A stretch of DNA of 33,195 nucleotides, taken from Rhizobiales bacterium 32-66-11 (lineage in GTDB: Bacteria; Pseudomonadota; Alphaproteobacteria; Rhizobiales; Xanthobacteraceae). Shown here piece by piece: positions 24,974 to 33,165 of this stretch (position 1 is its first letter; each line of letters begins with the position of its first letter). Made by a program: the position numbers and the translations under genes. Where the stretch lies: assembly GCA_002304505.1 (NCBI GenBank), contig NCEH01000078.1:1-33195 (forward strand). The letters are read 5' to 3'. The notes beneath the pieces were generated by a model. It was not told where the DNA came from, searched no databases, and saw only the letters and a program-made list of their open reading frames with translations.

Positions 24974-25808
24974 GGCTTGCTCCTTCCTGCGCCGGAGCCG
25001 GCACGCCGGCGCCGAGAATGTCCGCGAGGCCGCGATAGGTCTTGTGATGGCCAAGCCCCATCTCCTCGCCGAGCGAAGCGCGCACCTGGTTGACGCGTTC
25101 GAGATAGGCCGGCGAGGTCACGTCGCGCGGACGGGGAAGATCGTTCTCGACCACGAGCTTCATGCGGCCGGGACGGGAGGTCATGACGACGATGCGATCG
25201 GCGAGCTGGACCGCCTCGTCGATATTGTGGGTGACGAACAGTACCGTCTTGTTGAGCGCCTCCCAGATGGAGAGCAGCTCGTCCTGAAGCTGGGCGCGGG
25301 TGAAGGCGTCGAGCGCGGCGAACGGCTCGTCCATCAGCAGCACCTTGGGATTGACGGCCAGGGCGCGGGCGATGGAGACGCGCTGGCGCATGCCGCCGGA
25401 GAGCTGCTTGGGAAAGGCGTCGGCGAATTTGTCGAGCCCCATGACGGCGAGGATCGCGCGGGCCCGCTCCAGCCGCGGCGTCTTCTGCCAGCCCTGCGAT
25501 TCCAGGCCGAAGGCGACGTTCTCGGCCACCGTCAGCCAGGGAAACAGCGCATAGTCCTGAAACACATAGGCGCGGTCGGGACCGGGGCCGGTGACTTTGC
25601 GCTCGTCCACCCGCACCTCGCCGCCCGACTGCTTGAGCAGGCCGGCGACGATGTTGAGGGCGGTGGTCTTGCCGCAGCCGGACGGGCCGAGCAGGCAGAT
25701 GAACTCGCCGGTGGCGATGTCCAGGCTGAAGTCCTGGAGGGCCACCACCTGGCTCCCACCGGGGACCGAATAGGTCTTTCGCAGATTGCGGATTTCAACG
25801 CGGGACAT
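24960..25808 (-). CDS. ABC transporter ATP-binding protein, SsuB/TauB-like
   Basis: A 282-residue ATPase and first gene of the seven-gene operon. Walker A GPSGCGKTT is at 41-49, the signature LSGGM at 136-140, Walker B VLLMDE at 156-161 and switch His194 (VTHNIDEAV). The region PGPDRAYVFQDYALFPWLTV is typical of nitrate/sulfonate/taurine importers. The start is ATG 25808 with GAGGATGAC upstream; the frame is open to 25898, but that extension lies over the putative promoter and has no ribosome site. Its C-terminus overlaps the permease start. Confidence 0.93.
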   Translation of the reverse strand: MSRVEIRNLRKTYSVPGGSQVVALQDFSLDIATGEFICLLGPSGCGKTTALNIVAGLLKQSGGEVRVDERKVTGPGPDRAYVFQDYALFPWLTVAENVAFGLESQGWQKTPRLERARAILAVMGLDKFADAFPKQLSGGMRQRVSIARALAVNPKVLLMDEPFAALDAFTRAQLQDELLSIWEALNKTVLFVTHNIDEAVQLADRIVVMTSRPGRMKLVVENDLPRPRDVTSPAYLERVNQVRASLGEEMGLGHHKTYRGLADILGAGVPAPAQEGASHVAN

Positions 25809-25819
25809 GTCATCCTCAG

Positions 25820-25893
25820 CGATATATCGGATCAGATATTTGTCCACATCAGACGAATTGGCGCCGTGTTGGTCAAGCTCAAACTTTATGCAA
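25820..25893 (-). promoter_or_regulatory. Putative promoter and operator region of the seven-gene operon
   Basis: On the minus strand, TTGACC (plus coordinates 25871-25876) and TCTGAT (25848-25853) are 17 bases apart and could be -35 and -10 boxes, placing transcription about 33 bases before ATG 25808. The perfect palindrome CGATATATCG (25820-25829) lies in the leader, and TCTGAT is repeated near 25831-25836. TTTATGCAA (25885-25893) lies upstream and also occurs at 7963-7971. These are pattern matches only; the -10 box is weak. Confidence 0.4.
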
Positions 25894-25918
25894 GCCATTG
25901 ATTAAAAAGTAGATTTTG

Positions 25919-25945
25919 CAAAAATGCAGACGCGCCGAAGCGCGC
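25919..25945 (-). terminator. Possible terminator of the liv/amidase operon (UUCG hairpin)
   Basis: Read on the minus strand, a 5-bp stem CGCGC/GCGCG closes a TTCG tetraloop (plus 25931-25944). This is the very stable C(UUCG)G arrangement. It is followed after six bases by TTTTT. Between it and the amidase stop lie three more hairpins without T-runs: CGGCGG/CCGCCG (26013-26029), GCGGCGGGG/CCCCGCCGC (25981-26006) and CCTCC/GGAGG (25948-25962). The 100-bp run of stems after the amidase gene probably ends or stabilises that transcript. The same A/T-rich stretch contains the palindrome TTTTGCAAAA (25914-25923). Confidence 0.45.
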
Positions 25946-26043
25946 CGCCTCCGCTTTGGAGGGGCGTGCTTCAGGCGCGGGCGGCGGGGAAGAAACGCCC
26001 CGCCGCATGTGTCGGCGGTCGTGCCGCCGGGGTCGAGGATCGG

Positions 26044-27456
26044 CTACAGCGCGCCGCAGTCCGGCGGGATGCGCTTATGAAAATCGGTCCTCTGCTGATA
26101 GGCGTCGGCCGCGCGCAGCAGCACGTCTTCGCCATAGGGCCGCCCGACCAGCTGGAACGAGGCGGGCAGGCCGTTGCCGGTGAAGCCGCACGGCACCGCC
26201 ACCGCCGGCAGGCCGAGATAATTGATGCCGCGTGTGCAATGGGTGAGCTTGCCGAGCACGGTCGCAAAATCCGCCTGGGTGGTCTCCGCGATGCTGGGCA
26301 CGGGAATGGCGAAGGTGGGAATATGCACCATGTCCGCGCCGCCCATGGCGGTGGCGAGCCATTCGCGAGCGATCGTGCCGCGCATCATCAGCGCCTCGGC
26401 ATAGCGCGTCGCGGGGTAGGAGAGGCCCGGCATCAGGCGCGCGCGCACCTGGGCGCCGATGTCCTGCGGCCGCTCCGCCAGCGCCTTGCGATGCAGGGTC
26501 GCGCCCTCCACCGCCATCACCAGCATGATAAGGGCATTGATCAGCGCCATGTCCGGCACCGCGGTTTCGATCACCCGCGCGCCGGCGTCCGTCATCACCC
26601 GCAGGCTCTCGTCCAGCAGGGCGTTGATCTCGGGCGTCGCGGCTTCGCGATAATAGGCCTGCGGCACCGCGATGGTGAGGCCGGCGAGATCGCCCGTCAG
26701 CGCGGTCTCGTAATCGCACACCGTCGCGTTCACGCTGGAGGCGTCGCGCGGATCCGGTCCGCCGATCACGGAGAGGATGCGCGCCGCGTCCCGCGCACTG
26801 GTGGCGAGCGGCCCGAGCGTATCCAGCGAGGGCGCGAGCGGCATGGCGCCATAAAGAGGCACCAGGCCGTGGGTGGGCTTGATGCCGGTGATGCCGCACA
26901 TGCCGGCGGGATGACGGATGGAGCCCGCCGTATCCGAGCCGAGCGCCGCCGGCACCAGCCGCGCCGCCACCGCCGCGCCCGAGCCGGAGGACGAGCCGCC
27001 CGGTCCATAGGCGGTGTTCCAGGGGTTCAGCCCGTGGCCGTACTGGGCGTTGAAGCCGGTGGGGGAGAGCGCGAGCTCGGCCAGATGCAGCGTGCCGAGA
27101 TCGAGCGCGCCCGCCGCGTCCAGCCGCTCCAGGGCGGTGGAGGTGGTGTCGGGGACGAAATCCTTGCGGATCAGCGAGCCGCCGGTGCACACGCGCCCGG
27201 CGCGATAATAGAGATCCTTATGGGCGAGCGGCACGCCGGCCAGCGGGCCGAGCCTCTCGCCCCGCGCCCGCGCCTGATCCACCGCCCGCGCGGTTTCCAG
27301 CGCGCTATCGCGGGTGATCAGCATGATGGCGTTGAAGCGCGGGCCCATGCGCTCCAGCCGGTCGAGGGCGAGGGTGGCCACTTTTTCGGCGGAAACCTCG
27401 CCCTTGGCGATGGCGTCGGCCGTGCCGACGACGCCCCATTCGTGCATGGCGCTCAT
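26044..27456 (-). CDS. Amidase-signature family amidase (AtzE/GatA-like)
   Basis: A 470-residue amidase-signature hydrolase. The Ser-cisSer-Lys triad is visible: Lys80 (PLAHKDLYY), Ser155 in the GGSSSGSGAAVAA stretch and nucleophile Ser179 in SDTAGSIRHPAG, with spacing equal to GatA. It would cleave an amide or carbamoyl bond in the cytoplasm. The start is ATG 27456 with GAAGG upstream. It overlaps the preceding 72-residue gene by the four bases ATGA, as in AtzG-AtzE and similar pairs, suggesting a two-subunit enzyme. It is the last gene of the liv operon, so it probably hydrolyses what that transporter imports. No complete gatCAB set is present, so a tRNA role is unlikely. Confidence 0.92.
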   Translation of the reverse strand: MSAMHEWGVVGTADAIAKGEVSAEKVATLALDRLERMGPRFNAIMLITRDSALETARAVDQARARGERLGPLAGVPLAHKDLYYRAGRVCTGGSLIRKDFVPDTTSTALERLDAAGALDLGTLHLAELALSPTGFNAQYGHGLNPWNTAYGPGGSSSGSGAAVAARLVPAALGSDTAGSIRHPAGMCGITGIKPTHGLVPLYGAMPLAPSLDTLGPLATSARDAARILSVIGGPDPRDASSVNATVCDYETALTGDLAGLTIAVPQAYYREAATPEINALLDESLRVMTDAGARVIETAVPDMALINALIMLVMAVEGATLHRKALAERPQDIGAQVRARLMPGLSYPATRYAEALMMRGTIAREWLATAMGGADMVHIPTFAIPVPSIAETTQADFATVLGKLTHCTRGINYLGLPAVAVPCGFTGNGLPASFQLVGRPYGEDVLLRAADAYQQRTDFHKRIPPDCGAL

Positions 27457-27671
27457 GGCTTGGCCTTCGTCTCGGTGGTCGGCGCGGAGAAGCTGGCGCA
27501 CAGGGTCGCGAAGCTCCAGGGGGCATCGGCGAGGGTGATCCGCTCGCGCGCGCCGGCTTCGATCGTCGCGTTGATCCCCAGCGCCACGTCGCGCGCGGCC
27601 GCCGCCTGGGCGGCATCGAGGGTCACGCCGTTGAGCGCGCGCATGCGGCTCGTCCAATCATCTTCGGTCAT
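27453..27671 (-). CDS. Small AtzG/GatC-like protein (DUF4089-type) preceding the amidase
   Basis: A 72-residue acidic-to-neutral protein with no membrane segment or signal peptide. The pattern GVTLDAAQAAAARDVALGINATIEA followed by LADAPWSFATL resembles the two-helix AtzG/GatC-like subunits that stabilise amidase-signature enzymes (recalled, not searched). The start is ATG 27671 with GAAAGG upstream, 11 bp after the livF stop. Its stop overlaps the amidase start by four bases. Position and size support a chaperone-like or small-subunit role for the amidase; direct family membership is moderately sure. Confidence 0.7.
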   Translation of the reverse strand: MTEDDWTSRMRALNGVTLDAAQAAAARDVALGINATIEAGARERITLADAPWSFATLCASFSAPTTETKAKP

Positions 27672-27682
27672 GGTGAGGCCTT

Positions 27683-28387
27683 TCAGTGCACGCCGAGGAA
27701 GCGGGTCAGGGTTTCGGGTTGGCGGGCGATCTCGGCGGCGGGCGCCTCATGTACCACGCGTCCGGTTTCCAGGATGTAGACCCGGTCGGCCACCGCCAGC
27801 GCGCTGTAGAGATTCTGCTCCACCAGCAGGATGGAGAGGCTGGCGCGCTTCAATTCGGCGATGATGCCTTCGAGATGCTGGACCATCACCGGCGCAAGGC
27901 CCTCGGAGGGCTCGTCCATCAAGATCAGCTCGGGATCGATCATCAGCGCGCGCGCCACCGCGAGCATCTGCCGCTCGCCGCCGGAGAGCTGGTTGCCGCG
28001 ATGATGCCGCCGCTCGCCGAGGCGGGGGAAGAATTCGAACGCCTTCGCCACCGTCCAGCCGTGGGTGGCGCTGGCGGGCTTCAGCACGGTGAGGTGCTCG
28101 GTCACGGTGAGCGAGGGAAACAGCCGCCGGCCCTGGGGCACCAAGGCGATGCCGCCGCGGGCGATGAGATGGGGGGCGACGCCGAGCAGGCTCTCGCCCT
28201 TCCAGCGCACCGCGCCTTGCCGCACATTGGGTGGCGACAGCCCCATGATGGAGCGGATGAGGGTGGTCTTGCCCATGCCGTTGCGGCCCAGCAGGGCCAC
28301 AACTTCGCTCTTGCCGACGTTCAGGGTTGCGCCGTGCAGCACATGGGCGTCGCCGTAATAGGAATGGATGTCCTCGACCTCAAGCAT
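27683..28387 (-). CDS. livF: Branched-chain amino acid-type ABC transporter ATP-binding protein LivF
   Basis: A 234-residue ATPase of the LivF type. Walker A GRNGMGKTT is at 34-42, the signature LSGGERQML near 136, and Walker B ILMDEPSEGLAP follows, with ILLVEQNLYSAL as the switch region; the SEGLAP motif is diagnostic for LivF. The start is ATG 28387, overlapping the end of livG by 8 bp; an upstream in-frame start at 28435 lies inside livG. It works with LivG, LivH, LivM and the binding protein. The cargo of HAAT-family transporters includes amides and urea as well as amino acids, which suits the linked amidase. Confidence 0.93.
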   Translation of the reverse strand: MLEVEDIHSYYGDAHVLHGATLNVGKSEVVALLGRNGMGKTTLIRSIMGLSPPNVRQGAVRWKGESLLGVAPHLIARGGIALVPQGRRLFPSLTVTEHLTVLKPASATHGWTVAKAFEFFPRLGERRHHRGNQLSGGERQMLAVARALMIDPELILMDEPSEGLAPVMVQHLEGIIAELKRASLSILLVEQNLYSALAVADRVYILETGRVVHEAPAAEIARQPETLTRFLGVH

Positions 28388-29135
28388 TGTGCCGCGCCTT
28401 GCCGAGATAGACGTCCTGGACGTCGCTGTTGCCACGGATTTCCGACGGCGGCGCCTCCACCAGCAGCTTGCCGTTGTTGAGACAGGTGACGTAGTCCACC
28501 AGCGAGAGGATCAGGTCCATGTCGTGCTCGATCAGCACCAGGGTCAGGTCGCGCGGCAGGGCGCGGATGATGTCGGAAACAATGACGCGCTCGGCCGGGG
28601 AGAGGCCGGCGGCGGGCTCGTCCAGCAGCAGCAGCTTGGGTTGGGCCACCAGCGCCATGGCCATCTCCAGCTGGCGCTGTTCGCCATAGGACAATTCCTT
28701 CACCGCCGCGTCGCGCCGCGTGTGCAGGCGGGAAATCTCCAGCGCCGCGCCGGCCCGGCGGGTTTCCTCCGCATCCAGCGCATCCGTGCCGAAGAAGGAG
28801 AATTTGCGCGGCGAGAGGCCCCGCACGGCGAGGCGCATGTTTTCCGCCACCGTGAGGTTGGGAAACAGATTGGTGATCTGGAAGGTCCGGCTCATGCCGC
28901 GCCGGGCGCGCACGTGCACCGGCGCGCGGGTCACGTCCTTGCCGGCGAAGATCACCTGGCCGGAGGTGGCGGCGACGACACCGGTGATGGCATTGAACAA
29001 GGTGGTCTTGCCGGCGCCATTGGGGCCGATGATGGCGCGCCGCTCGCCCTCTCGGACGCGGATCGACACGTCATCCACGGCGCGCAGGGCGCCGAACTGG
29101 ACCGTGACGGAATCGAGTTGCAGAAAATCGGTCAC
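28380..29135 (-). CDS. livG: Branched-chain amino acid-type ABC transporter ATP-binding protein LivG
   Basis: A 251-residue ATPase of the LivG type. Walker A GPNGAGKTT is at 37-45; RRGMSRTFQITNLFPNLTVAENM, the signature LSYGEQRQLE, Walker B LLLLDEPAAGLSPAE and VLIEHDMDLILSL are all typical. The start is GTG 29135, which overlaps the binding-protein stop as GTGA; the ATG-less N-terminus TDFLQLDSVTVQFGALRAV aligns with the normal LivG beginning. The longer open frame to 29432 runs through the binding-protein gene and is rejected. It ends overlapping livF. Confidence 0.92.
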   Translation of the reverse strand: MTDFLQLDSVTVQFGALRAVDDVSIRVREGERRAIIGPNGAGKTTLFNAITGVVAATSGQVIFAGKDVTRAPVHVRARRGMSRTFQITNLFPNLTVAENMRLAVRGLSPRKFSFFGTDALDAEETRRAGAALEISRLHTRRDAAVKELSYGEQRQLEMAMALVAQPKLLLLDEPAAGLSPAERVIVSDIIRALPRDLTLVLIEHDMDLILSLVDYVTCLNNGKLLVEAPPSEIRGNSDVQDVYLGKARHNA

Positions 29136-30385
29136 GACGCGGGGCGCCTCGGTTCGATGCCGGCGAGCCTGCCGGCGAAGGGGAAAGCGAGAGGGGATTT
29201 CCAGAATTGCGACACCTGCGGATAGGTGGCAATCGGCACGTTCCAATATTTGCCGTCCGCATTCTTGACCACCTTGCGGATCGACACGTCGTAGATCGGA
29301 TTGCCGAAGGCATCGAGCTTCACGGTGGTGCCGAGCGGCGAGTTGACGAGGTCGGTCTTCATCACCGAGGCCAGGAACGCCGCGCGATCGGCGGTGGCAC
29401 CGTTGAGCGGCTTCAGCGCCTCGTCGATCCACATGGCGCCGGAATACATGGAGAAGCCGTAGAGCGAGGGCAGCTTGGAGAATTTCTTCCCATAGGCCGC
29501 CACGAATTCCTTGGTACGCGGATTGTCCGAGCCTTCGGCGAAATGCGCGGCGACGACGACGCCCTCGACCTCATCGCCCATGGTGCGGATCACCGACTGG
29601 TCGGTGACGTTCATGGCGCCCACCAGCGGGATCTGGCCCTTGAGGCCGAAGCTCGCATATTGCTGCATCAGGCGCGCGGCGTCGGCCCCGGTCTCCATGC
29701 AGAAGATCACGTCGGCGCCGAGATTGGCCAATTGGCCGAGATAGGGGCTGAAGTCCGAGGTGTTGAGCGGGTGCCAGAACTGGCCCAGCACCTGGCCGCC
29801 GCCCTCGGTGAAGGTCTGGCAGAAGCCGCCGCACTGCTCGTGACCGAACGTATAGTCCTGGCTGATGGTGGCGACCTTGCGATAGCCCTGCTTCAGGCAC
29901 CAGTCGGCGAGCGGACGGGGGAACTGGCTCGCGGTATAGCCGGCGACCCGGATCACGTTCTTGATGCGGTTGCGCTGGGTGAGATCGTCGGCGGCGATGA
30001 TCGGGATGAAATAGGGCATGCCGTTGCCCTTCACGTAATTCGCCACCGCAAGGCCGGTGTTGGCCAGCAGATTGCCGAACAGCATGTCCACATTGGCCTG
30101 TTCCACCAGGCGCCGGGCCTTCTGGAGGGCGGTGTCGGGGTTGGAGGCGTCGTCTTCCACGACGATCTCCACCTTGCGGCCACCGGATTGGAAGCCGCGC
30201 TCTTCCCAATACATGTTGAAGCCGTCCACCATCTCGCGGCCGCCGGCGGCGACCACGCCGGTGAGCGGCGCCATGACGCCGATCTTGATCGGCCCGCTCG
30301 CCTGCGCGCGGGCGACATAAGGCATCGCCACGGTGCCGACGGCGGCCAGCGCGGCGCTTGATTTCAGAAACGTCCTGCGATCCAT
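29132..30385 (-). CDS. Branched-chain amino acid-type ABC transporter substrate-binding protein (LivK-like)
   Basis: A 417-residue periplasmic binding protein of the receptor-family-ligand-binding (type I) fold. The N-terminus MDRRTFLKSSAALAAVGTVA with ARA cleavage looks like a Tat-type signal. The mature protein starts PIKIGVMAPLTGVVAAGGREM and has VVEDDASNPDTALQKARRLVE and GYRKVATISQDYTFGHE, typical of HAAT receptors. The start is ATG 30385 with AGGAG upstream; a longer frame to 30445 covers the intergenic space. It is 37 bp after livM and overlaps livG. Amide- and urea-binding receptors (AmiC, UrtA) share this fold, so the ligand may be an amide. Confidence 0.92.
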   Translation of the reverse strand: MDRRTFLKSSAALAAVGTVAMPYVARAQASGPIKIGVMAPLTGVVAAGGREMVDGFNMYWEERGFQSGGRKVEIVVEDDASNPDTALQKARRLVEQANVDMLFGNLLANTGLAVANYVKGNGMPYFIPIIAADDLTQRNRIKNVIRVAGYTASQFPRPLADWCLKQGYRKVATISQDYTFGHEQCGGFCQTFTEGGGQVLGQFWHPLNTSDFSPYLGQLANLGADVIFCMETGADAARLMQQYASFGLKGQIPLVGAMNVTDQSVIRTMGDEVEGVVVAAHFAEGSDNPRTKEFVAAYGKKFSKLPSLYGFSMYSGAMWIDEALKPLNGATADRAAFLASVMKTDLVNSPLGTTVKLDAFGNPIYDVSIRKVVKNADGKYWNVPIATYPQVSQFWKSPLAFPFAGRLAGIEPRRPAS

Positions 30386-30422
30386 CTGTCCCGCTCCTGT
30401 CTGGAATTGATTGTTGTCGTCT

Positions 30423-31409
30423 TCAGCGGCGTCGTTGCGCCACAAAGCTGCGAATGCGCCCGAGGATGCCTTCGGGGGCGAAGATCATGATCAGCACGAA
30501 CATGGCGCCAAGCACGCTCTGCCAGCGCTCGGTGTAGAGGCTGACGAGATTTTCCAGCCCGATGATGGCGAACGACCCGATGAACGCGCCGAACAGCGTG
30601 CCGATGCCGCCGGTGATCGCCATCAGCAGCCCTTCCACCGATTGGGAGAGGCCGACCGTGGAGGGGCTGACGAAATCGTTGAACATGGCGTAGAGCGCCC
30701 CGGCGATCCCGGCGAAGAAGCCGGAAATCGTGAAGGCCAGGAACAGATGCGCCGGCACGTTGTAGCCGAGCGAGCGCATGCGGCTCTCGCTGTCGCGGAT
30801 GCCGCGCAGGGTGAGCCCGAACGGCGAGCGCACGAACCGCCACATCACGAAGGCGACCACGGCCACCGCCGCGAACACCGCGTAATAGAAGGAAAATCCA
30901 TCGGCGAGGGCGGCGGGCCGCACCGCGCCGCGCAGGCCGTTTTCCCCGCCCGTGACGCTGGTCCAGCGCAGGCACACGCCCCAGACGATCATGCCGAGCG
31001 CGAGGGTCAGCAGCAGGAAATAGACCCCGGAGGTGCGGATCGCCAGCAGCGCGAAGATCGCCGCGACAAACGTCGCCGCCGCGATGCCCAGCCCCACGCC
31101 CACATAAGGCGAGCCGCCCATCTGCGAGGTCCAATAGACCACCACATAGGTTGAGACGCCGAAGATGGCGCCATGGCATAGCGGCGTGCGGCCGGTGTAG
31201 CCGGCGAGAATATCCACCGCCATGGCCAGCACCGCGAAGATCAGCACCTCGGTGAGGATGCTGACCTGATACGTCGGCAGGATCAGCGGCAGCACCGCGA
31301 ACGCGAGCGCGCCGAGCGCGATGGCGCCCATGGCGAGACGGGACATGCCGGTGTCCCGGGCGGGCAGCGCGGTGGAATCGGGGGCGGGATTGGGAGCCGG
31401 GGATGCCAT
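30423..31409 (-). CDS. livM: Branched-chain amino acid-type ABC transporter permease LivM
   Basis: A 328-residue inner-membrane permease with about eight to ten hydrophobic segments. LivM hallmarks include LAGYTGRTPLCHGAIFGVSTYVV, RTSGVYFLLLTLALG, GLTLRGIRDSESRMRSLGYNV and GGIGTLFGAFIGSFAIIGLENL. The start is ATG 31409, sharing bases with the livH stop (TGATG); a GTG one codon earlier (31412) would give a GTGA overlap and cannot be excluded. A GGAAAGG site is upstream. It pairs with LivH. Confidence 0.93.
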   Translation of the reverse strand: MASPAPNPAPDSTALPARDTGMSRLAMGAIALGALAFAVLPLILPTYQVSILTEVLIFAVLAMAVDILAGYTGRTPLCHGAIFGVSTYVVVYWTSQMGGSPYVGVGLGIAAATFVAAIFALLAIRTSGVYFLLLTLALGMIVWGVCLRWTSVTGGENGLRGAVRPAALADGFSFYYAVFAAVAVVAFVMWRFVRSPFGLTLRGIRDSESRMRSLGYNVPAHLFLAFTISGFFAGIAGALYAMFNDFVSPSTVGLSQSVEGLLMAITGGIGTLFGAFIGSFAIIGLENLVSLYTERWQSVLGAMFVLIMIFAPEGILGRIRSFVAQRRR

Positions 31410-32269
31410 CACGCCGCCTTTCCGAACAGGCCGAGGGGGCGGAAGGCGAGGATCGCCGCCATGGGGCCGAAGATGACGAAATAAGCAAATTCCGGGAACA
31501 TGACCTGCCCCACCGTATTCAGCAGACCGACGATCAGCGCCCCCACCGCCGCGCCGACGAGGCTGCCGCGCCCGCCAATGATCACCACCGCCAGTGAGAA
31601 CACGAGGATCTCCGCATCCGCGCTCGGGTAAAGCGTCAGGAAGGCGCCGCCCACCGCCCCGCCGAGCCCGGCCAGCGCCGCGCCCAGCATGAAGGTCAGA
31701 AGAAAGATGCGGCGGATGTTGATCCCCATCGCCTCAATCATCTCGGGATCATCCACCCCGGCGCGGATCAGGGCGCCGAGCCGGGTCTTGTTGAGCAGCA
31801 GCCACAAAGCGATGAAGATGAGGATGCCCAGCGCCAGCACGAACAGGCGATACTTGGGATAGAACATCCCGGCGAAGCGCACCGCCCCGCGCAGGAATTC
31901 CGGCGCCGGCACCGTATAGGTATCGCCGCCGAAGATCACCAGCGTCATGTCGTTCAAGATGAAGGCGACGCCCAGCGTCAGCAGCACCTGGCGCAGTTCG
32001 TATCCGCGCACGAAGCGCAACAGCCCCTGGTCGAGCACCAGCCCGGTCGCCGCCACCACGGCCATGGCGGCGAGAATGCCGAGGAAGAAGTTGCCGCTGG
32101 CGCTCGCCGCCGCATAGCCCGCATAGCCGCCCAAAAGATACAGCGCCCCGTGGGCGAGATTCACGATCCGCAACAGGCCGAAGATCAGCGTGAAGCCCGA
32201 GGCCACGATGAACAGCAGCGCCGCGAAGGTGAGCCCGTTGAGCAGCTGGAAGGCGTTGAGGCTGTTCAT
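31409..32269 (-). CDS. livH: Branched-chain amino acid-type ABC transporter permease LivH
   Basis: A 286-residue inner-membrane permease with about eight hydrophobic segments. LivH hallmarks are GLTFAALLFIVASGFTLIFG, RIVNLAHGALYLLGGYAGY, GALIRAGVDDPEMIEAMGIN and VVIIGGRGSLVGAAVGALIVG. The start is ATG 32269, overlapping the preceding hydrolase stop by ATGA. It ends within the livM start. Order livH-livM-livK-livG-livF is a common HAAT arrangement. Confidence 0.93.
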   Translation of the reverse strand: MNSLNAFQLLNGLTFAALLFIVASGFTLIFGLLRIVNLAHGALYLLGGYAGYAAASASGNFFLGILAAMAVVAATGLVLDQGLLRFVRGYELRQVLLTLGVAFILNDMTLVIFGGDTYTVPAPEFLRGAVRFAGMFYPKYRLFVLALGILIFIALWLLLNKTRLGALIRAGVDDPEMIEAMGINIRRIFLLTFMLGAALAGLGGAVGGAFLTLYPSADAEILVFSLAVVIIGGRGSLVGAAVGALIVGLLNTVGQVMFPEFAYFVIFGPMAAILAFRPLGLFGKAA

Positions 32270-33162
32270 CCCGCAGCCGCCGCGCTGAGGGCGTCCGGCC
32301 GCTGGCCAAGATACCAGTCGTAAATCTGTTCCCCGGTCATGAAGGCGACGTCGTCCTTGGCCTTCATGGTCTCGAAGATCTTGCGGAAATGCTTCAGCCG
32401 GTGCGGCGCGCCCATGATGTAGGGATGCACCACCAGGGCCATGATGCGCGCGCTGTCGCGGCTGTCGTGGTGGATCTGCTCGAACTGGTCGATGGCGCGG
32501 TCGTAATATTCGCTCGCCTTGTGATGCTGGATCAGCATCATCGCCACATCGTTGCATTCCTGCGTGTAGGGAATATTGACGATCGGCGTCGTGCGGGTCT
32601 TCAGCACCACCGGCTGGTCGTCCAGCACCCAGTCGCAGACATAATCATAGCCCTGTTCCACCAGGATGTCGGGGGTTTCCCAGGTCTCGGTGAGGCCCGG
32701 CCCCAGCCAGCCACGCGGGCGCTTGCCGGTGAAGGCTTGGATCGCCTGCGTGGTCTTGGCGATGTCCTCGCGCTCGTCGGGCACCTTCTGCATGTTCTTC
32801 TGCGAGAAGCCGTGGCCCATGAATTCCCATTCGCGCTCCAGCGCCGCTTCCGCGATCGGCGCATAGCTGGAAATGGCCGAGCCGTTGATCGCCAGAACGG
32901 CCGGCAAAGCGAAATCATCGAACACTTCGAGCATGCGCCAGAAGCCGACGCGATTGCCGTATTCGTGCCAGGCCCAATTGGGGATATCAGGCGTGGGCGA
33001 GCCGCCGGCCGGCGGGGTGAGGACGGTGCGCGGCATGGTCTCGCGCGGGTTCCATTCCTCGATATTGACGATCACCCACACCGCCATGCGGGCGTCGCCC
33101 GGCAGGGTCAGCTTGGGCCGGCGCGAGATGGGGGAAAAGGAAATGCGCTCGGTGGGCAGCAT
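32266..33162 (-). CDS. Polysaccharide-deacetylase-fold (CE4/PuuE-like) hydrolase
   Basis: A 298-residue NodB/CE4-fold protein without signal peptide, therefore cytoplasmic. It resembles the PuuE-type putative allantoinases: WVIVNIEEWNPRE where classical deacetylases have TFDDG, EREWEFMGHGFSQKNMQKV where they have the HxxxH metal motif, and a C-terminal VVHPYIMGAPHRLKHFRKIF. The usual Asp-His-His metal set is therefore not evident, as in metal-independent PuuE allantoinase. The start is ATG 33162 with GGAGG eight bases upstream. Its stop overlaps livH by four bases. Together with the liv genes and the amidase it suggests breakdown of a cyclic amide or ureide; the substrate is unproven. Confidence 0.85.
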   Translation of the reverse strand: MLPTERISFSPISRRPKLTLPGDARMAVWVIVNIEEWNPRETMPRTVLTPPAGGSPTPDIPNWAWHEYGNRVGFWRMLEVFDDFALPAVLAINGSAISSYAPIAEAALEREWEFMGHGFSQKNMQKVPDEREDIAKTTQAIQAFTGKRPRGWLGPGLTETWETPDILVEQGYDYVCDWVLDDQPVVLKTRTTPIVNIPYTQECNDVAMMLIQHHKASEYYDRAIDQFEQIHHDSRDSARIMALVVHPYIMGAPHRLKHFRKIFETMKAKDDVAFMTGEQIYDWYLGQRPDALSAAAAG

Positions 33163-33165
33163 GTC

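Noticed and set aside
26044..27671. Calling the amidase pair GatC-GatA of the tRNA amidotransferase
   Set aside because: No gatB is adjacent, and the genes are embedded in a transporter operon; a catabolic amidase with an AtzG-like partner fits better.
25924..27864. 646-codon plus-strand open frame opposite the amidase
   Set aside because: Antisense shadow; the amidase triad and operon overlaps on the minus strand explain the region.
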